Part shown: positions 18,125 to 26,834 of the stretch, one piece after another
Numbering within the stretch: the stretch's first letter is position 1
Layout: every line of letters starts with the position of its first letter
Source of the DNA: Pseudomonas ekonensis
GTDB taxonomy: Bacteria; Pseudomonadota; Gammaproteobacteria; Pseudomonadales; Pseudomonadaceae
Direction of reading: 5' to 3'
DNA: 64,000 nt
Assembly: GCF_019145435.1 (NCBI RefSeq)
Contig: NZ_JAHSTS010000002.1
Location: forward strand, 1,364,001 to 1,428,000
Translations under genes and position numbers: made by a program
Notes under the pieces: model-generated
Seen by the model: only the letters and a program-made list of their open reading frames with translations
Told to the model about the DNA's origin: nothing
The model's database searches: none

Positions 18125-19834
18125 CTAGCGCGGCTCGATGTGGGCGATCATCAGTTGCACGGTCTCATTGCCCCGGAACTCGTTGAGGTCGAGCTTGTAG
18201 GCCAGTTCCACCCACTTGATGGTCGGGTTCGGCCAGATGTCGCGGTCGATGCCGAACGCGATGCCGTCCAGCTTCACCGAACCGCATTCGCTCTTGAGCA
18301 CCACTTTGAGGTGCCGCTCGCCGACCACCCGCTGCTCGACCAACTGGAACACGCCATGGAACAGCGGCTCCGGGAAATGCTGCCCCCAGGGACCGGCATG
18401 GCGCAAGGCACGGGCCAGTTCCAGGTGGAACTCCTCGACCGCCAGCGTACCGTCCGACAGCAGGCGCCCGGTGAGGTCCTCCTCACGGAGCTGACGACGC
18501 ACTTCCGCGTCGAACGCCTCGGCGAACAGCGGAAAATGCTCCTGCGCCAAGGTCAGGCCCGCCGCCATCGCGTGGCCGCCGTACTTGGTGATCAGGTGCG
18601 GATGCTGTGCCGCCACCACGCTCAGGGCATCACGGATGTGGAAGCCCTGCACCGAACGGCCCGAGCCCTTGAGCAAGCCGTCGCCGGCATCGGCGAAGGC
18701 GATGGTCGGGCGGTGATAGCGCTCCTTCATCCGCGAGGCGAGGATGCCGATCACCCCTTGGTGCCATTCCGGGTCGAACAGGCACAGGCCGAACGGCATC
18801 GACTCCACCGGCAGGTCCTTGAGCTGGGCCATGGCCTCACGCTGCATGCCTTGCTCGATGGACTTGCGGTCCTGGTTCATGCCATCCAGCTGCGCGGCCA
18901 TTTCCCGGGCCAGTGCGGCATCCTGGGTCAACAGACACTCGATGCCCAGGCTCATGTCGTCCAGCCGGCCGGCCGCGTTGAGGCGCGGGCCGACGATGAA
19001 GCCAAGATCGGTGGAGGTGATGCGCGACGCGTCGCGCTTGGCCACCTCCAGGATCGCCTTGATCCCCGGGCGAGCGCGCCCGGCGCGGATCCGCTCCAGC
19101 CCCTGATGCACCAGGATCCGGTTGTTGGCGTCCAGCGGCACCACGTCGGCGACGCTGCCCAGGGCCACCAGGTCCAGCAGTTCGCCGATGTTCGGCTGCG
19201 GCTGGCTGTCGTAGCGGCCGAGGCTGCGCAGGCGCGCGCGCAAGGCCATCAGCACATAGAAAATCACCCCGACCCCGGCCAGCGCCTTGCTCGGGAATTC
19301 GCAGCCGGGCTGGTTCGGGTTGACCAGCGCGTCGGCCTGCGGCAGCTCGTCGCCGGGCAAGTGGTGATCGGTGATCAGCACCTTGAACCCGGCCTGCTTC
19401 GCCGCCGCCACGCCGTCGACGCTGGAGATGCCGTTGTCCACCGTGATCAGCAGGTGCGGCTCGCGGGTCTTGGCCACCTCGACGATTTCCGGGGTCAGGC
19501 CGTAGCCGTAGTCGAAACGGTTCGGCACCAGGTAATCCACATGGGCCGCCCCCAACAGACGCAGGCCCAGCACGCCCACGGTGCTGGCGGTCGCGCCGTC
19601 GGCGTCGAAGTCGCCGACGATCAGGATCCGCTGCCGAAGGTCCAGCGCCGTCACCAGCAGATCCACCGCCGCTTCGATGCCCTTGAGCTGCTGGAACGGA
19701 ATCAGCCGCGCCAGGCTCTTGTCCAGTTCCGCCTCGGACTGCACGCCCCGCGCCGCGTACAGGCGGGTCAGCAGCGGCGGCAAATCGCCGAGGAAAGGCA
19801 GGGTTTCAGGCAACGGGCGAGGTTCGATACGCAT
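18125..19834 (-). CDS. recJ: Single-stranded-DNA-specific exonuclease RecJ
   Basis: A 569-residue 5'-3' exonuclease used in recombination and base-excision/mismatch repair. The DHH phosphoesterase motifs are visible: VGDFDADGATAS (motif I), ITVDNGIS (motif II), ITDHHLPGDELP (motif III, the DHH triad) and NPNQPGCEFPSK. The DHHA1 motif near residue 385 reads KGSGRSVQGFHI and GGHAMAAGLTL follows. The length is normal for gammaproteobacterial RecJ. The gene stands alone on its strand with yaeQ upstream 52 bases away. Confidence 0.96.
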   Translation of the reverse strand: MRIEPRPLPETLPFLGDLPPLLTRLYAARGVQSEAELDKSLARLIPFQQLKGIEAAVDLLVTALDLRQRILIVGDFDADGATASTVGVLGLRLLGAAHVDYLVPNRFDYGYGLTPEIVEVAKTREPHLLITVDNGISSVDGVAAAKQAGFKVLITDHHLPGDELPQADALVNPNQPGCEFPSKALAGVGVIFYVLMALRARLRSLGRYDSQPQPNIGELLDLVALGSVADVVPLDANNRILVHQGLERIRAGRARPGIKAILEVAKRDASRITSTDLGFIVGPRLNAAGRLDDMSLGIECLLTQDAALAREMAAQLDGMNQDRKSIEQGMQREAMAQLKDLPVESMPFGLCLFDPEWHQGVIGILASRMKERYHRPTIAFADAGDGLLKGSGRSVQGFHIRDALSVVAAQHPHLITKYGGHAMAAGLTLAQEHFPLFAEAFDAEVRRQLREEDLTGRLLSDGTLAVEEFHLELARALRHAGPWGQHFPEPLFHGVFQLVEQRVVGERHLKVVLKSECGSVKLDGIAFGIDRDIWPNPTIKWVELAYKLDLNEFRGNETVQLMIAHIEPR

Positions 19835-19886
19835 GGGACGACAGGCAATTCTCTTGAATGAGTGGGAATCCGTGAGCGGTACGGCC

Positions 19887-20429
19887 TCAGCCGCGGTCGC
19901 CCAGCAGCCAGGTCAGCTGGACTTCATGCTGACCGCGGTCGTCGGTCACGAACACCGTGCCCTCGCTGATCATCACGTCCCACTTGATCGCGCGCGGCAT
20001 GTCGGTGGCCAGCGCTTCCAGCGCCTCCTGCGGCACGGCGGCGATGTTGACGTTCTTCAGCGTCTTGACCGCCGGCACCACCTTGCCTTCCCACACGCGC
20101 AGGCTGCCGTAGGCCAGCAGGCTGGTGCGTTCGGTGCGGCGCGAGCACCAGGTCAGGCGCTCGGCGTCCGGCTGGCCGACTTCGATCCAGTGCAGGATGC
20201 GGTCGTCCAGGCTCTTTTCCCACAGCGCGGCTTCATCCACGTCCGACAGACCACGGCCGAACGACAGGTTCTCGTTGTACCAGAGGGCGTAGGCCAGCAG
20301 CCGAACGGCCATGCGTTCCTCGGTTTCCGAAGGGTGACGGGCGATGGTCTGCTTCACGCTCTCGTAGACGTTGCGGTCGAGGTCGGTGAGGTTCAGTTCG
20401 AATTTGTAGGTGGTGGACGGCTGGGCCAT
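19887..20429 (-). CDS. yaeQ: YaeQ family protein
   Basis: A 180-residue protein of the YaeQ family, which has a PD-(D/E)XK nuclease-like fold but no firmly known function. TTYKFELNLTDLDRNVYES, ARHPSETEERMAVRLLAY and FGRGLSD are characteristic, as is the C-terminal TWLLGDRG. The start at 20429 (MAQPSTTYKF) is the family's usual start; longer in-frame starts add an unlikely extension. It lies upstream of recJ in the same orientation. Confidence 0.92.
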   Translation of the reverse strand: MAQPSTTYKFELNLTDLDRNVYESVKQTIARHPSETEERMAVRLLAYALWYNENLSFGRGLSDVDEAALWEKSLDDRILHWIEVGQPDAERLTWCSRRTERTSLLAYGSLRVWEGKVVPAVKTLKNVNIAAVPQEALEALATDMPRAIKWDVMISEGTVFVTDDRGQHEVQLTWLLGDRG

Positions 20430-20575
20430 GGACGGGCTTCTTGAGACGTGGAAAGTCGGCCAGTCTAACCGATGCCGCAGGCAATCCACGAATTGATGGC
20501 GATCAACCTTGCGCGTCTGACGGCCGGCTATGTTAAAACGCTGTATCCGCCACGCCTTGTCCTACAGGATTCAGC

Positions 20576-21775
20576 ATGCCGTTCTCCAGCAAACCGCTCA
20601 GCGGTCTGAAAGTCATCGAGTTGGGTACATTGATTGCCGGCCCCTTTGCCTCGCGCATCTGCGGCGAGTTCGGCGCCGACGTGATCAAGGTCGAATCGCC
20701 GGACGGCGGCGATCCGCTGCGCAAGTGGCGCAAGCTGTATGAAGGCACGTCGCTGTGGTGGTTCGTCCAGGCCCGCAACAAGAAGTCCCTGACCCTGAAC
20801 CTCAAGCACCCGGACGGCCTGGCGATCCTCAAGCAGCTGCTGGGCGAGGCCGACATCCTGATCGAGAACTTCCGCCCGGGCGTCCTGGAGAAACTCGGCC
20901 TGGGCTGGGACACCCTGCACGCGCTCAACCCCAAACTGGTGATGGTGCGCCTGTCCGGCTTCGGCCAGACCGGTCCCATGAAGGACCAGCCGGGGTTCGG
21001 CGCGGTGGGCGAGTCCATGGGCGGCCTGCGCTACATCACAGGCTTCGAGGACCGGCCGCCGGTGCGCACCGGCATCTCCATCGGTGACTCGATCGCGGCG
21101 TTGTGGGGGGTGATCGGCGCCCTGATGGCCCTGCGTCACCGCGAGGTCAACGGCGGCCTCGGCCAGGTGGTCGATGTGGCGCTGTACGAGGCGATCTTCG
21201 CCATGATGGAAAGCATGGTGCCGGAGTTCGACGTGTTCGGTTTCATCCGCGAGCGCACCGGCAACATCATGCCCGGCATCACCCCGTCGTCGATCCACAC
21301 CAGCGCCGACGGCAAGCACGTGCAGATCGGCGCCAACGGCGATGCGATCTTCAAGCGTTTCATGCAAACCATCGGCCGCGACGACCTGGCCGACGACCCG
21401 ACGCTGGCCGGCAACGACGGGCGCGACGGCCGCCGTGACGAGCTGTACGGAGTCATCGACCGCTGGGTCAATTCACTGCCGCTGGCCCAGGTGCTGGAGA
21501 AGCTGAACGAGGCCGACGTCCCCGCCAGCCGCATCTTCAGCGCCGAAGACATGTTCAGCGATCCGCAGTACCTGGCCCGGGAAATGTTCCTGCAGGCCCG
21601 CCTGCCGGACGGCAAGCCTTTCAAGATGCCGGGCATCGTGCCGAAACTCTCTGAAACGCCCGGCACCGCCGAATGGGTCGGGCCGCAGTTGGGTGAACAC
21701 AACGCACAGGTGCTCAAGGGTCTTGGCTACGACGACGAACGGATCGCCCGGCTGCGCGAAGACGGAGCCATTTAA
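20576..21775 (+). CDS. CaiB/BaiF family (class III) CoA transferase
   Basis: A 399-residue enzyme that moves CoA between carboxylic acids. It begins LSGLKVIELGTLIAGPFASR, the standard family opening, with GADVIKVE, the ARNKKSLTLNLKHPDG segment and LIENFRPGVLEKLGLG. The catalytic aspartate is expected in the GFGAVGESMGGL region, where this sequence has E at the aligned place or nearby; alignment is needed to settle that. AGGA six bases upstream supports the ATG. The substrate pair is unknown. Confidence 0.9.
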   Translation: MPFSSKPLSGLKVIELGTLIAGPFASRICGEFGADVIKVESPDGGDPLRKWRKLYEGTSLWWFVQARNKKSLTLNLKHPDGLAILKQLLGEADILIENFRPGVLEKLGLGWDTLHALNPKLVMVRLSGFGQTGPMKDQPGFGAVGESMGGLRYITGFEDRPPVRTGISIGDSIAALWGVIGALMALRHREVNGGLGQVVDVALYEAIFAMMESMVPEFDVFGFIRERTGNIMPGITPSSIHTSADGKHVQIGANGDAIFKRFMQTIGRDDLADDPTLAGNDGRDGRRDELYGVIDRWVNSLPLAQVLEKLNEADVPASRIFSAEDMFSDPQYLAREMFLQARLPDGKPFKMPGIVPKLSETPGTAEWVGPQLGEHNAQVLKGLGYDDERIARLREDGAI

Positions 21776-21788
21776 GCTGAAGCCCCGG

Positions 21789-22682
21789 ATGAACCGAACG
21801 CACAACCGCGCCCGTCACTGGTGGACGTGGCGGTTGTTCGGCCTGCTTTTCCTGCTGGCGCTCCCGGCCTGGGCCCAGGCCAAGCCCACGCTGATCTGGC
21901 TGTTGCGCGACCTGCCGCCGCTGACCATCTTCGAAGGCCCGAAAAAGGGCCAGGGCGTGATCGATCAACTCATGCCGATGCTGATCGCCGGCATGCCGCA
22001 GTACGAACACACGCTGATGCGGGTCAACCGCGCCCGCGGCCTGCAAATGCTCCATGAGCACCCCTTCGCTTGCGACCCCTCGATGCTCTGGAACAAGGAG
22101 CGGGCACAGTGGATCGCCTTTTCCATACCGGCCGTCCGGGCGGTCAGCAACGGCCTGGTGGTTCGGCGCCGGGACCGCGAAGTGCTGACGCCGTTCCTGG
22201 CCGACGGCGCCGTCGACCTGACGGCGCTGCTGGCCAGCGGCGAGAGAAAGGTCGGCGTGGTGGCCGAACGCAGCTACGGCGATTACCTCGACACCCTGCT
22301 GCGCCAGGCTCCGGCCAATGCCCTGACCCCGCACTACGGCAACGATGCCGTGAGCAGCCTGCTGTCCATGCAGCGCCTGGGTCGGTTGCAGGTGGTGCTG
22401 GGCTACTGGCCGGAGATCCGCTACCAGGCCCGCCAGGCCGACATCGACGAAGAGGAACTGCTGTTCTTTCCGATCCTCGGCGCGGACAAGTACCTGTCGA
22501 GCCACGTCGGCTGCACCGACACCACCCAGGGCCGGCAGGCGATCACCGAGATCGACCAATTGCTGCGCACCCTCCCCCATGAGCACCTGAACCGGCTGTA
22601 CGCCGACTGGCTGGATCCCGACATGCGCGAAGACTACCTCGAGCAGGCACGGCTGTTCTTCCGGCAGCAGTCGGCGCCCTGA
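21789..22682 (+). CDS. Periplasmic solute-binding protein, TIGR02285-like
   Basis: A 297-residue secreted protein. A hydrophobic signal segment lies at about residues 12-29 after a basic N-terminus, cleaved near AQAKP. The body has the SBP_bac_3-like two-lobe pattern with LIWLLRDLPPLTIFEG at the start, and resembles a family of Pseudomonas amino acid-binding-like proteins (TIGR02285) of unknown ligand. No permease genes adjoin, so a sensory or orphan role is possible. It starts 14 bases after the CoA transferase stop, so the two may be cotranscribed. Confidence 0.75.
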   Translation: MNRTHNRARHWWTWRLFGLLFLLALPAWAQAKPTLIWLLRDLPPLTIFEGPKKGQGVIDQLMPMLIAGMPQYEHTLMRVNRARGLQMLHEHPFACDPSMLWNKERAQWIAFSIPAVRAVSNGLVVRRRDREVLTPFLADGAVDLTALLASGERKVGVVAERSYGDYLDTLLRQAPANALTPHYGNDAVSSLLSMQRLGRLQVVLGYWPEIRYQARQADIDEEELLFFPILGADKYLSSHVGCTDTTQGRQAITEIDQLLRTLPHEHLNRLYADWLDPDMREDYLEQARLFFRQQSAP

Positions 22683-22700
22683 ACGGCGGGCAAAAAGAAA

Positions 22701-22728
22701 CCCCGAGAAGTGGGGAGCCATCTCGGGG
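22701..22728 (+). terminator. Terminator hairpin after the binding-protein gene
   Basis: CCCCGAGA (22701-22708) pairs with TCTCGGGG (22721-22728). The A-rich stretch on the left (CAAAAAGAAA) would give a U-run for minus-strand transcription, so it may also end the DUF3509 transcript coming from the right. Confidence 0.65.
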
Positions 22729-22855
22729 TCAAACGTGGCCTTCAACAAAGCCTCGTGACAGCAGGCGACAAACACCGGAGCACAATGCTTGATCCTGCTG
22801 ACATGGGTCTGACTGACAGGAACGCAGGAAGGTTCCCACAAAATTGCCTTCGCGC

Positions 22856-23137
22856 TCAGAGCGCCGGAGGACGAACCCCGCCGGCGTTGCGCAAGGCTGC
22901 GATGACGCAGGGCTCCAGCCGCCCTTCGGCGATCAGCAGGTCGCGGTGCAGGCCGTCGACGACATCCGTGAGCTGGCGCCTGTCGCCCAACTGGGCCCGG
23001 TTGAATCCGCGCTTCAGCACGACGATGCCCTCGGGGTTCTTCAGCGTCACCTGACAATCGCCGTTATGACCGCTCGGCGTCACCGTTACCTGATAGGGGC
23101 TCAGCGCCTCGCCCAGCAAAAGACTGATACTTTCCAT
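22856..23137 (-). CDS. DUF3509 family protein
   Basis: A 93-residue protein with the features of the Pseudomonas DUF3509 family: MESISLLLGEALSPYQV at the start and LTDVVDGLHRDLLIAEGRLEP in the C-terminal half. The function is unknown. The start at 23137 is chosen because GGAG lies six bases upstream; an ATG at 23149 in frame would overlap that ribosome site. It stands downstream of the receiver gene on the same strand, separated by about 160 bases with no feature seen. Confidence 0.85.
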   Translation of the reverse strand: MESISLLLGEALSPYQVTVTPSGHNGDCQVTLKNPEGIVVLKRGFNRAQLGDRRQLTDVVDGLHRDLLIAEGRLEPCVIAALRNAGGVRPPAL

Positions 23138-23300
23138 CTGGATCTCCACTCGTTCGTCCGGCAGCGAAGTGCCTTGGGCGTGTATACCGTGAATGACCTG
23201 CGATCCGGGAAGAAAGTTCTGCCGGCAGAACCTCCGGACCTGCGCATCGCCAATGCATCAGAGCATGCGCGGCGAAGATGACAGGAACATAACCGCCCGC

Positions 23301-23708
23301 TCAGGCGCTCGCCGATTGCCTGGCGGTCTGGAGGTAACGATCCAGCAGCCCCCGCATCAGCACCGCCGACACCGGCGACTGCAACCGCCCCAACAGGACG
23401 AGTTCATGGGCCTGGCACAGCGCGTCGAGATCCGCCGACAGGCTCGGCGCGACATTGCCCAGCTGAATCAGCCCCCGCGCCCGCTTCTCGAGCGCCAAGT
23501 GGCGGATCAGCGCCAGGCCGTCGCCGCCCTTGAGCTGGGGATCGCAGATGGCGATGTCGACCGTGCCCCGGCACTTGAGCGAACGGAGCGCCGAAGCGAG
23601 CGACGGCGCCGTCAGCACATCGTAGATGCCGACGGCGTTGAGCATCTGGTGCAGCGCCATCAGCCGGAAAGGGTTGTGTTCAAGTATCAGGATCTTGAGC
23701 GCGCGCAT
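23301..23708 (-). CDS. Single-domain response-regulator receiver, degenerate
   Basis: A 135-residue protein made only of a CheY-like receiver domain. The phospho-acceptor Asp is present as D56 in IAICDPQLKGGDG. However, the acidic pair near the start is E10-H11 (ILEHNP), the conserved Ser/Thr position reads GNVAP, and the conserved Lys is replaced in LGRLQSP. GGAGG six bases upstream supports the start. There is no output domain. It follows the sensor-like gene at 23821-25197 on the same strand by 112 bases, so the two may form an atypical signalling pair. Confidence 0.8.
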   Translation of the reverse strand: MRALKILILEHNPFRLMALHQMLNAVGIYDVLTAPSLASALRSLKCRGTVDIAICDPQLKGGDGLALIRHLALEKRARGLIQLGNVAPSLSADLDALCQAHELVLLGRLQSPVSAVLMRGLLDRYLQTARQSASA

Positions 23709-23820
23709 GGACGGCCTCCGGGACGACAATCGCGGACTCTCACCGCATGTGCCGTCCACTCTAGGGCAGCCCCCCTTCAGACGCCCATCAGAAAAGTGGT
23801 CGCGCTTTATAGGACGTTTC

Positions 23821-25197
23821 CTAGTTTTTTCGCGGGCATTCCGCCCCGCCCTCTGCCTTGCGCTGGTTGATGTCTGTCCAGCCGCCCACCAGGCCACGCA
23901 ACTGGCCATCGACGCCGTAGAAGGGCACGGTCCACTGATAGATATCCTTCAGCCCGCCCTTGAACAGCAGCCGGCGTTTGCTGAAGCGGGTCTTGCGCGA
24001 TCCCATCTGCGCCATGAACTCGTCGTGCAGCATCCGCGCGGTCGATTCCGGCAGGGTGTCCACGTCGATCAACCGACGCCCCTGCACCCGGTCGAACCGG
24101 GTCGACAGGCTCTCCTCGTAGCTTTTGTTGCACATGACCAGGCGCCCTTCCGGATCCCGCACGAACACCGGATCGGGCATGGCATCGATCAAGGCCCGCT
24201 GAAAGGCGAGTTGGTCGCCCAGATGCCGTTCGACGTCCAGGCGCTGCCGGATCACGGCGCTCAGCCGGCGGTTCCAGAGCATCGAAAGCACGCCGAACAC
24301 GCCCACGAAGAACATGAGCCAGCATCCCCACCAACTGAGCGGGTAGCAGAAGCCGGACTTGGGCGGCGGCGCGATGCCGCCCAGCCACCTCAGGCGGATG
24401 GCCCGCAGCTCCTCGGCGGGAAAGGCCTCCAGGGCCTTGTTGAGAATCCCCAGCAGCTCGGGCTGGCCTTTGCGCAATGCCAGGTGATCCGCCTCCCAGC
24501 GGCCCTCGACGACGCCGCCCACCTTGAGCAGCCCCGACGGGTACAGTTGGGCGCCGATCTCGTTCTCGATGGTGGCGTGCGCCTCCCCGCTCTCCACCAG
24601 CGCCCGGGCTTCGGCATAGGTCTTGACCGAGCGCACCCGGATGGCCGGGTACTCGCGGCGGATCGCTTCCTCCAGGGCATGCCGGGCGGGCAACACCAGC
24701 ACCCGGCCGGCCAACTGCTCCAGCGACGTGAGCAGCGGCGCGCCGGCCCTTCCGACGAACACCCAGCCCGCCCCGCCGAATGCGTGGCTGAAATCCAGGA
24801 ACGCCTTGCGCTCGTCGTTCATCGCCAGTGTCGTGCTGATGTCCGCCGCGCCGCTTTCCAGCCGCTCAAGCATCTGCTCGGTGGAGAACGATTCGCGATG
24901 GACAAACGCCAGTCCGGTCATCGCGCCGATGCGCTGGAGCACGTCGTTGTTCAACCCGCTCCAGTGACCGTGCTCGTCCTGGAACAGGTACAGCGGGTAC
25001 TGCACCGATGCGACCGCCACCTCGGGATGGTCGCGGATCCACTGGCGCTCGGCGGCGTCCAGCTCAAGGGCGGCGGGCGGCGGTGCGCCCCCTTCGTGCG
25101 TGGCCAGCTGCGCCGCCTTCCCTTCCGGGGCCCCCGCCAGCAACGCCGCCAGGCACAGGCCGCCGAGCGCCGACTTCATTTTTCTGTAGAACAGCAT
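23821..25197 (-). CDS. EvgS/BvgS-like sensor ending after its PAS domain (no kinase domain)
   Basis: A 458-residue membrane protein. Order: signal peptide (about 1-28), a Venus-flytrap SBP_bac_3 sensor domain (about 50-260) opening with the EvgS-like DAAERQWIRDHPEVAVA, one transmembrane helix (about 277-298), a short linker and a PAS domain (about 318-438) with ALIDAMPDPVFVRDPEG and GGWTDINQRKAE. BvgS/EvgS proteins continue here into HisKA and HATPase domains; this one stops after ECPRKN. No kinase-like sequence was found downstream in any frame I read. The start at 25197 has AAGGAAG five bases upstream. It is either a natural truncated sensor or a decayed kinase. Confidence 0.8.
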   Translation of the reverse strand: MLFYRKMKSALGGLCLAALLAGAPEGKAAQLATHEGGAPPPAALELDAAERQWIRDHPEVAVASVQYPLYLFQDEHGHWSGLNNDVLQRIGAMTGLAFVHRESFSTEQMLERLESGAADISTTLAMNDERKAFLDFSHAFGGAGWVFVGRAGAPLLTSLEQLAGRVLVLPARHALEEAIRREYPAIRVRSVKTYAEARALVESGEAHATIENEIGAQLYPSGLLKVGGVVEGRWEADHLALRKGQPELLGILNKALEAFPAEELRAIRLRWLGGIAPPPKSGFCYPLSWWGCWLMFFVGVFGVLSMLWNRRLSAVIRQRLDVERHLGDQLAFQRALIDAMPDPVFVRDPEGRLVMCNKSYEESLSTRFDRVQGRRLIDVDTLPESTARMLHDEFMAQMGSRKTRFSKRRLLFKGGLKDIYQWTVPFYGVDGQLRGLVGGWTDINQRKAEGGAECPRKN

Positions 25198-25274
25198 TGC
25201 CACTTCCTTCGTGATCGACTCACCCGTCCTTTGCTGGGGCGAAAACCCGGGCAGTGTGGCACGCAGGAATGAAA

Positions 25275-25296
25275 AAGCCCGTCATCGGACGGGCTT
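25275..25296 (-). terminator. Rho-independent terminator after thrC
   Basis: A perfect 9-bp stem (AAGCCCGTC with GACGGGCTT) around loop ATCG. The A-run to its left gives TTTTTC on the minus strand, the direction of thrC transcription. Confidence 0.88.
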
Positions 25297-25319
25297 CAAA
25301 ATGTGACAGCTTTTCGGGC

Positions 25320-26729
25320 TTACAGCGGCTTGCCGCGGTTGCCATGCTGGCTGACAAAGGCCTGCACGGATTTCAGCTCGTTCGGCAGGACGGTGCAGCG
25401 TTCTTCTCTTTCAAACAAATCAGAAAGATGTGCAGGCAGTTCGAGAGTTTTTCCTACACCGGCTTTTTCCACCGCATCCGGGAACTTGACCGGGTGCGCC
25501 GTGCCCAGGATCACCATCGGAATGTCCAGGCTGCGGCGGCATTCCCGCGCGGCCTTGACGCCGATGGCGGTGTGCGGATCCAGCACTTCGCCGGTCTGCT
25601 CGAACACTTGCGCGATGGTCTCGCAGGTCTGCGCATCGTCCACCGCCAGCGAATCGAACAGTTTGCGCGCCTCGGTCCAGCGCTCCTGCTCGACGCTGAA
25701 GCCGCCGCCCTGCTTGAACGTGTCCATCAGGCCGGCGATCGCGGCGCCGTTGCGCCCGTGCAGGTCGAACAGCAGGCGTTCGAAGTTCGACGACACCATG
25801 ATGTCCATCGACGGCGACAGCGTGGCGTGCAGGGTTTCCTTGACGTACTGGTTGCCGCTCATGAAGCGGTGCAGGATGTCGTTGCGGTTGGTGGCGACGA
25901 TCAGCTGGTTGATCGGCAGGCCCATGTTGCGCGCCAGGTAGCCGGCGAAGATGTCGCCGAAGTTGCCGGTCGGCACCGAGAACGACACCGAACGCGCTGG
26001 CCCGCCCAACTGCAGGGCCGCGTGGAAGTAGTAGACGATCTGGGCCATGATCCGCGCCCAGTTGATCGAGTTCACCGCCACCAGGCGCGTGCCCTTGAGG
26101 AAGCCCTGGTCGGCGAAGCTGGCCTTGACCATTTCCTGGCAGTCGTCGAAGTTGCCTTCGATGGCGATGTTGTGGATGTTGTCGCCCAGGATCGTGGTCA
26201 TCTGCCGGCGCTGCACCTCGGACACGCGGTTGTGCGGGTGCAGGATGAAGATGTCGACGTTCTCGCAGCGCTTGCAGCCTTCGATGGCGGCCGAGCCGGT
26301 GTCGCCGGAGGTGGCGCCGACGATCACCACGCGCTCGCCGCGCTTTTGCAGCACGTGATCGAGCAGGCGGCCGAGCAGTTGCAGGGCGAAGTCCTTGAAG
26401 GCCAGGGTCGGGCCGTGGAACAGCTCCATCACCCATTCGTTGCCGTTCAGCTGACGCAGCGGCGCGACGGCGCTGTGGGCGAAGGCACCGTAGGTTTCCT
26501 CGAGGATCTTCTTGAAATCAGCGTCGGCGATGCTGCCGGTGACGAACGGGCGCATCACGCGCAAAGCCAGTTCGTGGTACGGCAGGCCGGCCCAGGAAGC
26601 GATTTCCTCCTGGGTGAAGCGTGGCAGGTTTTCCGGGACGTACAGGCCGCCGTCGGTGGCGAGGCCGGCCAGCAGGACGTCTTCGAAATTCAGGGCCGGT
26701 GCCTGGCCGCGGGTACTTATATAACGCAT
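25320..26729 (-). CDS. thrC: Threonine synthase
   Basis: A 469-residue PLP enzyme that converts O-phosphohomoserine to threonine. It starts MRYISTRGQAPALNFEDVLLAGLATDGGLYVPE, characteristic of the long bacterial ThrC class (given here only as a start pattern, residues 1-33). The PLP lysine is in the GPTLAFKDFALQ segment (around residue 118). ATSGDTGSAAIEG binds the cofactor phosphate and SVPTGNFGD is also typical. It is downstream of hom, the preceding step in the pathway, with a repeat-containing gap of about 105 bases. Confidence 0.96.
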   Translation of the reverse strand: MRYISTRGQAPALNFEDVLLAGLATDGGLYVPENLPRFTQEEIASWAGLPYHELALRVMRPFVTGSIADADFKKILEETYGAFAHSAVAPLRQLNGNEWVMELFHGPTLAFKDFALQLLGRLLDHVLQKRGERVVIVGATSGDTGSAAIEGCKRCENVDIFILHPHNRVSEVQRRQMTTILGDNIHNIAIEGNFDDCQEMVKASFADQGFLKGTRLVAVNSINWARIMAQIVYYFHAALQLGGPARSVSFSVPTGNFGDIFAGYLARNMGLPINQLIVATNRNDILHRFMSGNQYVKETLHATLSPSMDIMVSSNFERLLFDLHGRNGAAIAGLMDTFKQGGGFSVEQERWTEARKLFDSLAVDDAQTCETIAQVFEQTGEVLDPHTAIGVKAARECRRSLDIPMVILGTAHPVKFPDAVEKAGVGKTLELPAHLSDLFEREERCTVLPNELKSVQAFVSQHGNRGKPL

Positions 26730-26754
26730 GTTTTCAAACCTTCGGTTTGCGCCG

Positions 26755-26828
26755 CAAGTTTCAAGCTGCAGGCAGCAAGGAAAAGCCGGACTGCTTTTGT
26801 CTTGCCGCTTGCCGCTTGCCGCTTGCCG
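26755..26828. repeat. Heptamer repeat tract between hom and thrC
   Basis: Four exact CTTGCCG units (26801-26828) are the reverse complement of the GCAAGCG/CGGCAAG heptamers at 5846-5957. Just before them lies GCAAGTTTCAAGCTGCAGGC, which resembles the inverse of the sequence that follows the first array. It is the only sizeable noncoding gap inside the hom-thrC pair. Confidence 0.8.
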
Positions 26829-26834
26829 CTGCTG

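Noticed and set aside
18119..19861. Long plus-strand frame opposite recJ
   Set aside because: RecJ motifs fix the coding strand; the antisense translation is His/Gln-rich noise.
23300..23820. Possible remnants of a histidine kinase after the sensor stop
   Set aside because: Reading all frames between the sensor stop and the receiver start showed no HisKA or HATPase motifs.
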